Shown here: positions 6,950-15,258 of the stretch, piece after piece
How positions within the stretch are numbered: the stretch's first letter is position 1
How the letters are laid out: every line of letters begins with the position of its first letter
Assembly (NCBI GenBank): GCA_017390595.1
Contig: JAFPBC010000046.1
Coordinates: 1-19,098 of the forward strand
Reading direction: 5' to 3'
Source: Selenomonadales bacterium
GTDB taxonomy: Bacteria > Bacillota > Negativicutes > RGIG982
DNA length: 19,098 nt
The notes under the pieces: model-generated
Seen by the model: only the letters and a program-made list of their open reading frames with translations
What the model was told of the DNA's origin: nothing
Database searches by the model: none
Position numbers and translations under genes: made by a program

Positions 6950-7297
6950 ATGAAACATCGTAAGTTCCTCTATTGTCACCACTGCGGCAATCTGCTCGGA
7001 CTCATACACGATGCGGGCGTGCCGATCTCCTGCTGCGGTGAGTTGATGCAGGAGCCGAATCTCGTCGACATCAAGGATGGGTGTCGTATCCATGCGGACG
7101 GACAGACGACAGTCGTTGATATGAATTTCCCGCGTGATGGTGTTCCGCAATGGGTCTATCTCCAGACGGATATCGGCGGTCAGCGTAAGAAGACAGAAGG
7201 ATTTGCCAAAGTGGAATTTCATCTTGGCGATCACGAAGAAGCGAGAGCGGCATACTGTTATTTTTCCGATCGAAATATCGGGATGATCGAGTGCTGA
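6950..7297 (+). CDS. Desulfoferrodoxin-like protein with desulforedoxin domain and degenerate superoxide-reductase domain
   Basis: The N-terminus is a desulforedoxin-type iron site with C9, C12 and the adjacent pair C28-C29, in YCHHCGN and ISCCGE, as in desulfoferrodoxin. The rest of the 115 residues aligns in outline with the neelaredoxin/superoxide-reductase domain: a VPQWVYLQTD strand near the place of the HYIEWI strand, an FHLGD turn and a C-terminal AYCYF. However, the catalytic histidines of that domain (HPMxxxH and CxxH) are not present; only C103 of the CxxH remains. It may therefore be an electron-transfer rubredoxin-like protein rather than an enzyme (inference). The ribosome site is AAAGGAAGGG. 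It is a monocistronic unit between two terminators. Confidence 0.72.
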   Translation: MKHRKFLYCHHCGNLLGLIHDAGVPISCCGELMQEPNLVDIKDGCRIHADGQTTVVDMNFPRDGVPQWVYLQTDIGGQRKKTEGFAKVEFHLGDHEEARAAYCYFSDRNIGMIEC

Positions 7298-7299
7298 TA

Positions 7300-7329
7300 A
7301 GAGGCGGAGCATTTGCTTCGTCTCTTTTT
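7300..7329 (+). terminator. Intrinsic terminator after the desulfoferrodoxin-like gene
   Basis: An 11-bp stem with two G:T pairs (7300-7310 with 7315-7325, arm AGAGGCGGAGC) has a 4-base loop and is followed by four T residues beyond the stem. Confidence 0.8.
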
Positions 7330-7417
7330 CTGTACAAAATCAGCGAAAAACAGATGTTTTTCAACAAAAAGTGTTACATTATATCTATTATACATAGGGA
7401 GTAGCGTGAAAAGTAGA

Positions 7418-7447
7418 TTGACGAAGTAAAATCTATGATGGTACAAT
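7418..7447 (+). promoter_or_regulatory. Sigma-A-type promoter for the 1405-residue activase gene
   Basis: TTGACG (7418-7423) and TACAAT (7442-7447) are separated by 18 bases; a second TATAAT-like hexamer overlaps at 7447-7452. This predicts an untranslated leader of about 75 bases before the GTG at 7530. The leader has only a small 6-bp hairpin (7477-7492). Confidence 0.55.
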
Positions 7448-7529
7448 ATAATGGTGTATAGCTAGGAATTTGAGGAACCTTTTTTGAAAGGTCGATTGCA
7501 TACCAATAAATAACGGAAGGTGATGAAAC

Positions 7530-10500
7530 GTGGAAAACTTGCTGAGAGTCGGCGTAGATATTGGTTCTACGACGGTCAAAATGGTCATCTTAGATGATGC
7601 CGATGTAGTTTTGGGGCAGTGGTATGAACGGCATTTTTCCAACATTAAACAAACCATCCGTCAAATATCCGAATATGCCCGTCCGATCTTAGAAGGCAGA
7701 CGATTTTCTATCGTTTTCACCGGATCGGCAGGTATGGGGGTTGCTAAGAGTGGCAAGTTCCCATTTGTACAGGAAGTAATTGCGTGTACCAAAGCGATTC
7801 GATGCAGAATTCCGCAGACAGATGTTGCGATCGAGCTTGGCGGGGAAGATGCCAAGATCACGTATCTGAAAGATCCTGTTGAACAGCGTATGAATGGTGT
7901 TTGTGCGGGTGGTACGGGGGCGTTCATCGATCAGATGGCGACGCTTCTCGACTGTGATGCGGCAGGTCTTAACGAACTGGCGAAACACTACGAATCGATC
8001 TATCCGATCGCTTCCCGATGCGGCGTGTTTGCCAAGACAGACGTGCAGGCATTGATGAACGATGGGGTATCAAAAGAAGATATTGCGGCGTCGATCTTCC
8101 ATGCGGTCGTCAATCAGACGATCGGTAACTTGGCACAAGGTCGTCCGATCACGGGGACGGTCGCGTTCCTTGGTGGGCCGCTCTATTTCTTATCGGAGCT
8201 CAAGGCAAGCTTTATCGATGTGCTTGAACTTCAAGATGAGCAGATCGCGCATTGCACCGACGGTTGTTATTTCGGTGCGCTCGGTGCGGCACTTAACGAA
8301 ACGGATTTCCAAACGGACTATGCGTCGCTCGTGACGACACTTACGAATCTTTCGGATACGGGCGAAGCAGAGACGGAGACGCTTCCGCCGCTTTTTGACA
8401 GCGAAGAAGAGTACGAAGCGTTCGTGGCGCGCCACGACAAGACGAAGGTCGCCAGAGAGCCGCTCGACACGTATGAAGGCAAAGCGTATCTCGGTATCGA
8501 CGCAGGGTCGACGACGACGAAACTGACGCTCATCAGCGAATCGGGAGCACTTTTGTATTCGTCTTACTGCGGCAACCATGGCAGTCCGCTCGATACGGTC
8601 GTCAGCGAGCTTAAGAAGCTGTATGAGGTGCTGAATGATAAGACGGAGATCGCATGTGCGGGTGTGACGGGTTATGGTGAGCATATCATCAAAGCGGCAC
8701 TCAAAGTAGATGTCGGTGAAGTCGAAACGGTCGCGCACTTGACGGCGGCGAATCAATTCGCGCCGGGTGTGACATTCGTTCTCGATATTGGCGGACAGGA
8801 TATGAAGAGTTTCTTCGTCCGTAATGGTGTCATTGATAATATCATGCTGAATGAAGCGTGCTCGGCGGGCTGTGGCTCGTTCCTCGAAGGGTTCGCGCGC
8901 TCGCTCGGCATCACGATACAAGAATTCGTACAGCAGGCTGTACGCGGGGATCATCCTGTCGATCTCGGTACGCGTTGTACGGTATTCATGAACTCAAAAG
9001 TAAAACAAGCGCAAAAAGAAGGCGCGACGGTTGCCAATATCGCCGCAGGTCTGGCGATGTCGGTCGTGAAAAACGCGCTCTTTAAAGTTATCCGTATCAA
9101 GCATGCGGAAGAGCTTGGCGAGAAGATCGTCGTACAAGGCGGTACGTTCTACAACGATGCTGTGCTTCGTTCGATGGAACAGCTTCTCGGTCGCGAAGTC
9201 ATCCGTCCCGATATCTCGGGCTTGATGGGGGCGTACGGTATCGCCATCATCGCGAAACGCCGTGCCGCGGCAAGCGGTTCGACACTGCTTGGCAGAGAAC
9301 AGTTGGCGCATTTTGAACATCACGCGGAAAACTATCGCTGCAACAAGTGCGGTAACCAATGCGTTATCACGGTGCAGCACTTCTCGGGCGGCGGCAAATA
9401 TCAGATCGGTAACCGTTGTGAACGCGGTATCGGTCTTGAGGTAAAGAAAAACGAGATTCCGAATCTGTATGATTACAAATACAAACGTGTATTCGGCTAT
9501 CGTTCGCTTCCTCTTGCGGAAGCCGAACGCGGCATGATCGGTATCCCGCGTGTACTCAATATGTTCGAAGACTATCCGTTCTGGCATACGTTCTTCACGA
9601 ACCTCGGGTACCGCGTCGTACTGTCGGGCGTATCGTCGAAACATCTGTTCGAGATGGGCATGGATACGATCCCGTCCGACTCGCTTTGCTATCCTGCGAA
9701 GCTGGTACACGGTCATATCGCCGATCTCGTGAGAAAAGGTATCAAGAAGATATTCTATCCGTGTATTCCGTTCAACTGTAAGGAATACGAATCAGCGGAT
9801 AACCAATACAATTGTCCTATCGTAACGTCGTATCCGGAGAACATTCGCTCCAATATGGAGAGCGTTCACGCGATATCGTTTATGCAGCCATTCCTCCCGC
9901 TCGATGACAAAAAACGCATGGCAGAGCGTCTTTATGAGGAATTCAGAGCAGACGGGCTCGGCAAACAAGAGATCAAGGCAGCGGTAGAAGCCGCTTATGC
10001 GGAACTCGATCGCTACAAAGCGGATGTACGTGCCAAAGGCCAAGAAGTGCTCGACTATTTGAAACAGACGGGCAAACAAGGTATCGTCTTGGCAGGCAGA
10101 CCGTACCATATCGACGGTGAGATCAATCACGGGCTCCCCGAACTCTTGACGTCGTATGGGCTCGTCGTATTGTCGGAGGATGCGCTCCCCGCCAAAGAGA
10201 TGCCGAAACTTCGTGTCGTCAATCAGTGGACGTATCATGCGCGTCTCTATGCGGCGGCTGAATTCATCCGTGACTATCCGAATCTCGAATTGATGCAGAT
10301 GAGCTCGTTCGGCTGCGGTCTCGATGCCGTGACCATCGACCAGGTCAAAGAGCTCTTGGATGCGAACCAGAAAATTTATACCATCATCAAATTGGACGAG
10401 ATCAACAATCTCGGTGCGGCACGTATCCGCGTGCGCTCGCTTCTCGCCGTACTCGAAGACCGCAAGGAACATCCGATGGTCATTCCTCCGCGCGCGGAAG

Positions 10501-11747
10501 AAGAACCGCGCAGAAGATATACTGCCGATATGAAAGAGACGCATACGATCCTTGCACCGCAGCTTTCGCCGATACACTTCGACATTCTGCTCCCTGTGCT
10601 GGCGAGATTCGGCTATCGTGTCGTTATCCCGCCGCTTCCGAGTCCGAGTGCTATTGCCGAAGGGCTCAAATATGTCAACAACGAAATGTGCTATCCGACT
10701 ATCGTTGTCGTGGGACAGCTGTTGCAGGCGCTTCAATCGGGTCAGTACGACCTTGATAAAACGTCCATCATCCTTTTCCAGTCGGGCGGTGCTTGTCGTG
10801 CGACGAACTATCTTGCACTGATGCGTAAGGCGCTCAAAGATGCAGGCATGGGTCAAGTACCCGTATTTGCCGCATGGGGCAAGGATACGGACGACTTCAA
10901 ACTGACACTTCCGATGATGCATGACGTCATCAAGAGCATGATATACGGTGACCTTTTGATGCGAGTGCTCCATCGTGTACGCCCGTACGAGCAAGTGGCA
11001 GGCAGTGCCGATGCACTCTATCGTAAATGGGCAGACCATTGCAAAGGATCGCTTCTTGCGGGTAAGAGCAATTTCAACGAGACGATCCGTCGTATCGTGG
11101 CAGAGTTCGACTCGCTTCCGATACACGAAGATATGATAAAACCAAAAGTCGGCATCGTAGGCGAGATCCTCGTCAAGTATCATCCGACAGCGAACAATCA
11201 TATCGTCGAGCTCTTGGAACGTGAAGGCTGCGAAGTCGTACTTCCCGACTTCATCGACTTCTTCTTGTACTGCGCGTATGATAACTACGTGAAACACAAA
11301 TATTTGTCGGGCAAACTCGAGAACAAGCTGAAAGCAGGCGTCTTCATCAAAGCGATGGATTTCTATCGCCATACGATGAACAAAGAGCTTGCGCGAAGCA
11401 GACGATTCCATCCGACGAAAAAGATCACTGCCATCGCCAAGGATGCGGAAAAACACGTATCGCTCGGTAATATGGCAGGGGAAGGTTGGCTGTTGACGGC
11501 CGATATGCTTGAGCTTATCAAGATGGGTGCCGACAACATCGTCTGCCTGCAGCCGTTCGGATGTCTGCCGAACCACATCGTAGGCAAAGGTATGGTGCGC
11601 GAACTTCTTCGCTCCTATCCGAAAGCCAACATCGCGATGATCGACTGCGATGCAGGTGCCAGCGAAGTCAACCAAGAAAACCGAATCAAGTTGATGGTCG
11701 CCGTAGCCAAAGAAAAGATCGCACAGCAATTGGCCGAGAAGGCCTGA
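7530..11747 (+). CDS. Giant acyl-CoA dehydratase activase fusion (two BadF/HgdC ATPase modules, DUF2229, HgdB-like C-terminus)
   Basis: This 1405-residue protein joins modules normally encoded separately in 2-hydroxyacyl-CoA dehydratase or double-cubane-cluster systems. Module 1 (about 5-255) is an ASKHA ATPase with DIGSTTVK and the cluster cysteines C125 (CAGGTGA) and C164 (SRCGVF), spaced almost as in the homodimer-bridging cluster of HgdC. Module 2 (about 320-575) repeats it with DAGSTTTK, C444, C448 and C483. A Cys-rich linker follows (C604, C607, C611, C630). Next is a DUF2229-type region with C720, C745, C750 and C762. The last part (about 1020-1400) is HgdB-like, with C1054, C1089, C1248, C1339 and C1345. 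Known activases couple ATP hydrolysis to low-potential electron transfer; the acceptor here is unknown. GTG at 7530 is used, with a GGAAGGTG ribosome site. It is monocistronic. A specific dehydratase role is not supported. Confidence 0.85.
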   Translation: MENLLRVGVDIGSTTVKMVILDDADVVLGQWYERHFSNIKQTIRQISEYARPILEGRRFSIVFTGSAGMGVAKSGKFPFVQEVIACTKAIRCRIPQTDVAIELGGEDAKITYLKDPVEQRMNGVCAGGTGAFIDQMATLLDCDAAGLNELAKHYESIYPIASRCGVFAKTDVQALMNDGVSKEDIAASIFHAVVNQTIGNLAQGRPITGTVAFLGGPLYFLSELKASFIDVLELQDEQIAHCTDGCYFGALGAALNETDFQTDYASLVTTLTNLSDTGEAETETLPPLFDSEEEYEAFVARHDKTKVAREPLDTYEGKAYLGIDAGSTTTKLTLISESGALLYSSYCGNHGSPLDTVVSELKKLYEVLNDKTEIACAGVTGYGEHIIKAALKVDVGEVETVAHLTAANQFAPGVTFVLDIGGQDMKSFFVRNGVIDNIMLNEACSAGCGSFLEGFARSLGITIQEFVQQAVRGDHPVDLGTRCTVFMNSKVKQAQKEGATVANIAAGLAMSVVKNALFKVIRIKHAEELGEKIVVQGGTFYNDAVLRSMEQLLGREVIRPDISGLMGAYGIAIIAKRRAAASGSTLLGREQLAHFEHHAENYRCNKCGNQCVITVQHFSGGGKYQIGNRCERGIGLEVKKNEIPNLYDYKYKRVFGYRSLPLAEAERGMIGIPRVLNMFEDYPFWHTFFTNLGYRVVLSGVSSKHLFEMGMDTIPSDSLCYPAKLVHGHIADLVRKGIKKIFYPCIPFNCKEYESADNQYNCPIVTSYPENIRSNMESVHAISFMQPFLPLDDKKRMAERLYEEFRADGLGKQEIKAAVEAAYAELDRYKADVRAKGQEVLDYLKQTGKQGIVLAGRPYHIDGEINHGLPELLTSYGLVVLSEDALPAKEMPKLRVVNQWTYHARLYAAAEFIRDYPNLELMQMSSFGCGLDAVTIDQVKELLDANQKIYTIIKLDEINNLGAARIRVRSLLAVLEDRKEHPMVIPPRAEEEPRRRYTADMKETHTILAPQLSPIHFDILLPVLARFGYRVVIPPLPSPSAIAEGLKYVNNEMCYPTIVVVGQLLQALQSGQYDLDKTSIILFQSGGACRATNYLALMRKALKDAGMGQVPVFAAWGKDTDDFKLTLPMMHDVIKSMIYGDLLMRVLHRVRPYEQVAGSADALYRKWADHCKGSLLAGKSNFNETIRRIVAEFDSLPIHEDMIKPKVGIVGEILVKYHPTANNHIVELLEREGCEVVLPDFIDFFLYCAYDNYVKHKYLSGKLENKLKAGVFIKAMDFYRHTMNKELARSRRFHPTKKITAIAKDAEKHVSLGNMAGEGWLLTADMLELIKMGADNIVCLQPFGCLPNHIVGKGMVRELLRSYPKANIAMIDCDAGASEVNQENRIKLMVAVAKEKIAQQLAEKA

Positions 11748-11751
11748 TCTG

Positions 11752-11787
11752 AAGAACAGTCTATCTTGATAGGCTGTTCTTTTTTTG
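11752..11787 (+). terminator. Intrinsic terminator after the activase fusion gene
   Basis: A 12-bp stem with one G:T pair (11752-11763 with 11770-11781, arm AAGAACAGTCTA) has a 6-base loop and ends in a run of T residues to 11786. Confidence 0.9.
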
Positions 11788-11810
11788 TGCGAATTAGAAA
11801 AAACTTCTTT

Positions 11811-11840
11811 TTGGTGAAGCAATTCGAAATATGATATAAT
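11811..11840 (+). promoter_or_regulatory. Promoter of the hydE-acpS-nnr unit
   Basis: A consensus TATAAT (11835-11840) is preceded by TGA, giving an extended -10. A weak -35, TTGGTG (11811-11816), lies 18 bases upstream. It sits just after the terminator and 19 bases before the hydE ribosome site region ends. Confidence 0.65.
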
Positions 11841-11864
11841 AATACTAGGAAATGAGGGATGCAT

Positions 11865-12923
11865 ATGAAGCAGACTTATCAAGAATTGATAACAAAAGCT
11901 GTCAATACGCAGCAGCTGACATATGAAGAGATAACGATGCTCCTCGGTGCGGGCGACGCACAACAGATGCTCGTGCGGGCGGCCGATGAGGTGCGAAGAA
12001 AAGCGGTCGGTGACGATGTGCATCTGCGCGGTCTCATTGAGTTTTCCAACCGTTGTCGTCAGAATTGCTGTTACTGCGGTTTAAGACGTGATAATCGCGG
12101 TCTGGAGCGGTACTATCTCAAGGAAGACGATGTGATAGACCTTGCACAGGAAGCCGTGCGATGCGGATATCGTACTGTCGTTCTTCAGTCGGGCGAAGAT
12201 GCGTATTTTACAGCAGATAGGATGGCTTATATTATTCGCAAAATAAAAGAAAATGATGTAGCTGTCACGCTCAGTATCGGTGAAAAATCGCGTGAAGAAT
12301 ATCGTACGTATCGCGAGGCGGGTGCCAACAGATACCTTCTCCGTATCGAGACGACGAACGAAAAGCTCTATGCGAAGATGCACCCCGGGCAAGAACTTGC
12401 GAATCGTAAGCGTTGTCTCTACGACCTGAAAGAACTCGGCTATGAAGTCGGGACGGGGTCGCTCATCGGACTGCCGACGCAGACGGACGAGATGATAGCG
12501 AAAGATATCCTGTTCTTTAAGGAGCTTGGCGCGGATATGATCGGCCTTGGGCCGTTTATCCCGCATGATGATACACCGCTTCGCGCGGAGGCGGGCGGAG
12601 ACTTCGACAAGAGCCTTCGTGTATTGGCTCTTGTCAGACTGCTCCTCCCGTATACGAACATTCCTGCTACGACGGCGATGGAGACGCTTCGCCCGAAGGA
12701 AGGTCGCAGACTTGCTCTCGGAGCAGGAGCGAATGTCGTCATGCTTAACGTAACGAGCAGAGACAGACGCGGGCTCTATCAGCTCTATCCGGGTAAACCA
12801 CGGGCGAAAGATGAACCGATGGAAGATCGCTTGCGTCTCGAAGAAGAGATACGCGCGATGGGCAGAACGATCGGCATGACGCAAGGCGTGTCGAAGGCTT
12901 GGCAACAAGAAATTAATGAGTAG
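11865..12923 (+). CDS. hydE: [FeFe]-hydrogenase H-cluster radical SAM maturase HydE
   Basis: HydE is one of three maturases (with HydF and HydG) that build the diiron subcluster of [FeFe] hydrogenase. The radical-SAM motif CxxxCxxC is at residues 64, 68 and 71 (CRQNCCYC), followed directly by GLRRDN, which is diagnostic of HydE. VLQSGED, the TLSIGE segment, RYLLRIE, GTGSLIGLP and IGLGPFIPH all match, as does LYQLYPGK near the end. The 352-residue length is typical. The C-terminal cysteines that hold an optional second cluster in some HydE proteins are absent. The ATG at 11865 has a GAGGG site at 11854-11858; the ATG at 11859 is too close to it. It heads a unit with acpS and nnr, but hydF, hydG and a hydrogenase are not in the window. 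Confidence 0.95.
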   Translation: MKQTYQELITKAVNTQQLTYEEITMLLGAGDAQQMLVRAADEVRRKAVGDDVHLRGLIEFSNRCRQNCCYCGLRRDNRGLERYYLKEDDVIDLAQEAVRCGYRTVVLQSGEDAYFTADRMAYIIRKIKENDVAVTLSIGEKSREEYRTYREAGANRYLLRIETTNEKLYAKMHPGQELANRKRCLYDLKELGYEVGTGSLIGLPTQTDEMIAKDILFFKELGADMIGLGPFIPHDDTPLRAEAGGDFDKSLRVLALVRLLLPYTNIPATTAMETLRPKEGRRLALGAGANVVMLNVTSRDRRGLYQLYPGKPRAKDEPMEDRLRLEEEIRAMGRTIGMTQGVSKAWQQEINE

Positions 12924-12952
12924 ACTTATATTTAACAAAAATTAGGGGAATG

Positions 12953-13339
12953 ATGATAATGGCACCGGGAATTGGGATCGATATGGTAGAAGTGGCACGT
13001 ATCGCACGTGCTATCGAAAAAGGAGGTTTTAAAGACCGCGTTTTTACACCTGCGGAACAAGCATACTGTGACAGTCGCGGTGTGCAGAGCACGCAGTCGT
13101 ATGCGGCCAGATTCGCAGGCAAAGAAGCCATTCTCAAGTCGTTCGGTACGGGGCTTCGCGGCGGTAAGCTGACGGAGATCGAAATATTACCGAACGAGCT
13201 TGGCGCCCCGACTGTGACGCTCAGCGGATATTTTGCACAGTTTTGTGCAGAAGAGGGCATCACACAGATCGTCATTTCTCTATCGCATGATAAAACGTAT
13301 GCAATAGCACAGGCGATGGCTTGGAGGGATGCGAAATGA
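12953..13339 (+). CDS. acpS: Holo-[acyl-carrier-protein] synthase
   Basis: AcpS transfers 4'-phosphopantetheine from CoA to the serine of acyl carrier protein, making it active for fatty-acid synthesis. The magnesium-binding N-terminal motif GIGIDMVEVARI is present, as is FTPAEQAYC and the core RFAGKEAILKSFGTG (about residues 45-60), with the C-terminal ISLSHDKTYAIA strand. Three ATG codons are close together (12950, 12953, 12959). The AGGGG site (12944-12948) is nearest to the first two, while 12959 gives a start nearer the usual MxxGIGID pattern, so the exact start is uncertain by a few codons. It follows hydE by about 29 bases and overlaps nnr by 4 bases (ATGA), so translation is likely coupled. 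Confidence 0.94.
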   Translation: MIMAPGIGIDMVEVARIARAIEKGGFKDRVFTPAEQAYCDSRGVQSTQSYAARFAGKEAILKSFGTGLRGGKLTEIEILPNELGAPTVTLSGYFAQFCAEEGITQIVISLSHDKTYAIAQAMAWRDAK

Positions 13340-14937
13340 GATTGGTAAGTGTCGCAGAGATGCGTGAGCTTGAACGAGCAGCAATAGAAGATTACGGTGT
13401 ACCGTCTATCGTTTTGATGGAAAATGCCGCGAGACAGACGGCAGACCTCATCGAGGCGAGACTCGGTAAACTCAAGGGCAAGCGTATCTTGATATTCGCA
13501 GGCAAAGGAAATAACGGCGGAGACGGTCTGGCAGTCGCGCGCTACATGTCAAATCGCGGTGCGGCGGTCAGAGTACTGTTTTTCGGCAATCCCGAAGCGA
13601 ATCAAGGTGACGCGAAGATCAACAGAGAGATCATCGAAGCGATGAAGATAGACCTTATCGCGGTACACGGAGACCGCGATCTCGACCGTATCCGTCAGTC
13701 TATCGCCGTATCGGATTGTCTCGTCGACGCGCTCCTCGGTATCGGCTTTAGTGGACAACTGAGAGACGGTATGCGCCGCATTACCGAGATGATGAACGAG
13801 TCGGGCAAATATATCGTAGCCGTCGATGTGCCGACGGGCGTTCACGCAGACAGCGGGCAAGTCGCCGTCGGTGCCGTGCGCGCGCATGATACGATCACGT
13901 TCGGTGCGTGCAAGGTCGGCTTGGTGCTCTATCCCGCATCGGCACATTGCGGACGTATCACGGTAGCTTCGATCGGTATCCCCGAGAAGCTGGTCCTTCA
14001 GACGGGTGCGGTGCAAGTGATAGACGACAGCTGTACGGTCGATGTCGAAGCGAACAGACTGCCGTATGCACACAAAGGCAGCTGCGGCAGAGTCGTGATA
14101 GCGGGCGGGTCTGTCGGTCTGACAGGTGCCGCGGTGCTTGCATCGACGAGCGCGCTTCGCAGTGGTGCGGGTCTTGTCACGGTCTGTACGCCGAAAGCTG
14201 TTGAGCATATACTTGAAATGAAAACGACAGAAGCGATGACGATGGCGCTTGATGATACCGAAGCAGGTACGCTGGCGATGTCTGCACTCGAAGACTTGCT
14301 TCTCAAGGCAAATCGTTCCGACGTGCTCGTCATCGGACCGGGGCTCGGGCGCGAAGAAGAAACGATGGACTTGGTGGAAGCTGTCGTAAGACAGGCGGAA
14401 GTACCGCTCGTCATCGATGCCGATGCTCTCTATGCGCTTGCGCGTCATCCCGAAGTGCTCTTAGAAGCCAAGGCACTTCCTATCTTGACACCGCATCCGG
14501 GCGAGCTGGCGAATCTTCTTCATATCAGTATTGCACAGGTCAATGCGCGTCGTATCGAGATCGCCAGAGAAGCGGCCAAAGTATTCCACAGCATCGTCGT
14601 ACTCAAAGGTGCGCGTACTGTCGTGGCATATCCCGACGGCGATGTGTATCTCAACGTATGCGGGAACGAAGGCATGGCAACGGGCGGCATGGGCGATGTG
14701 CTGGCAGGTGCGATCGGTGCGCTCGTAGGGCAAGGACTCTCGAGTCACGATGCCGCCGTAACGGGTGTCAGACTGCATGCGATGGCAGGCGATATCGTGG
14801 CAAAAGACGGTAAAATCGGCCTTGTAGCAGGCGATGTAGCGAATGCGATGAGACTTGCGGTGCGTAAACGACACGGTGACGCATTGGCTGAATTTGGCAA
14901 GGAAAACGGGGATAAAATGTTTGATTTCTTGACTTGA
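13336..14937 (+). CDS. nnr: Bifunctional NAD(P)H-hydrate epimerase / ADP-dependent NAD(P)H-hydrate dehydratase
   Basis: This 533-residue enzyme repairs NADH and NADPH that have been hydrated. The N-terminal YjeF_N epimerase domain (about 1-215) carries LMENAARQ, the Rossmann-like GKGNNGGDG at 56-64, DALLGIGF and VDVPTGVHAD. The C-terminal ribokinase-like dehydratase domain (about 230-530) carries HKGSCGRV, GPGLGRE, DADAL, TPHPGE, VLKGA and the catalytic motif TGGMGD (449-454, with D454). The GGAGG site at 13323-13327 is within the acpS 3' end and supports the ATG at 13336, which overlaps the acpS stop. The acpS-nnr-mazEF order is common in Firmicutes. A promoter for the next unit lies in the last codons. 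Confidence 0.96.
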   Translation: MRLVSVAEMRELERAAIEDYGVPSIVLMENAARQTADLIEARLGKLKGKRILIFAGKGNNGGDGLAVARYMSNRGAAVRVLFFGNPEANQGDAKINREIIEAMKIDLIAVHGDRDLDRIRQSIAVSDCLVDALLGIGFSGQLRDGMRRITEMMNESGKYIVAVDVPTGVHADSGQVAVGAVRAHDTITFGACKVGLVLYPASAHCGRITVASIGIPEKLVLQTGAVQVIDDSCTVDVEANRLPYAHKGSCGRVVIAGGSVGLTGAAVLASTSALRSGAGLVTVCTPKAVEHILEMKTTEAMTMALDDTEAGTLAMSALEDLLLKANRSDVLVIGPGLGREEETMDLVEAVVRQAEVPLVIDADALYALARHPEVLLEAKALPILTPHPGELANLLHISIAQVNARRIEIAREAAKVFHSIVVLKGARTVVAYPDGDVYLNVCGNEGMATGGMGDVLAGAIGALVGQGLSSHDAAVTGVRLHAMAGDIVAKDGKIGLVAGDVANAMRLAVRKRHGDALAEFGKENGDKMFDFLT

Positions 14938-14949
14938 CTCGATTATACT
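14921..14949 (+). promoter_or_regulatory. Promoter of mazEF, inside the end of nnr
   Basis: TTGATT (14921-14926) and TATACT (14944-14949) are separated by 17 bases and precede the mazE ribosome site. The -35 overlaps the nnr coding end. A TTGACTTGACT direct repeat between the two is not itself well spaced as a promoter. Confidence 0.5.
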
Positions 14950-14982
14950 GGAGGCAGGTAAAGAAGCGGCGGAGGTGTAATT

Positions 14983-15258
14983 GTGGCCGAATTAAAACGA
15001 GTAATGATCAGTGTCCCCGGCAACCTGCTGGAAGAAATAGACGGTATTGCCGTGCTTATGAAACAGAGTCGCAGTCAATTGATTCGGGAGGCGATGCGTG
15101 ATTATGTCGCGCAGAGCAAACGAAAGGCGACAATTGCAGCGATGAAACGCGGGTATCAAGAAATGGCAGAGATCAATTTAGCGTTAGCGGAAGAAGGGTT
15201 GTATGCAGATGCCGAAAATTTGGAGGTTTCCGAGTTGCTGGCAGCGGAGCGTGAATGA
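14983..15258 (+). CDS. mazE: Antitoxin EndoAI/MazE-type, ribbon-helix-helix
   Basis: This 91-residue protein is the antitoxin partner of the following MazF ribonuclease. The N-terminal half (about 4-46) is a ribbon-helix-helix DNA-binding domain, with the beta strand RVMISVPGNLLEEID and helix RSQLIREAMRDYV, like B. subtilis EndoAI. The C-terminal half, with the family segment KRGYQEMAEINLAL, is the toxin-binding tail; this region is conserved in EndoAI. Translation starts at GTG 14983, with GGAGGTG (14971-14977) five bases before. The pair is expected to repress its own promoter. The stop overlaps the mazF start by four bases (ATGA), which keeps antitoxin and toxin coupled. Confidence 0.92.
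   Translation: MAELKRVMISVPGNLLEEIDGIAVLMKQSRSQLIREAMRDYVAQSKRKATIAAMKRGYQEMAEINLALAEEGLYADAENLEVSELLAAERE

Noticed and set aside
9792..12023. 743-codon open frame on the minus strand across the activase gene and into hydE
   Set aside because: It crosses a terminator and two clearly recognised plus-strand genes and has no motif of its own.
14929..14949. TTGACTTGACT with TATACT as a promoter
   Set aside because: Spacing is only 4-9 bases; TTGATT at 14921 gives a correct 17-base spacer.
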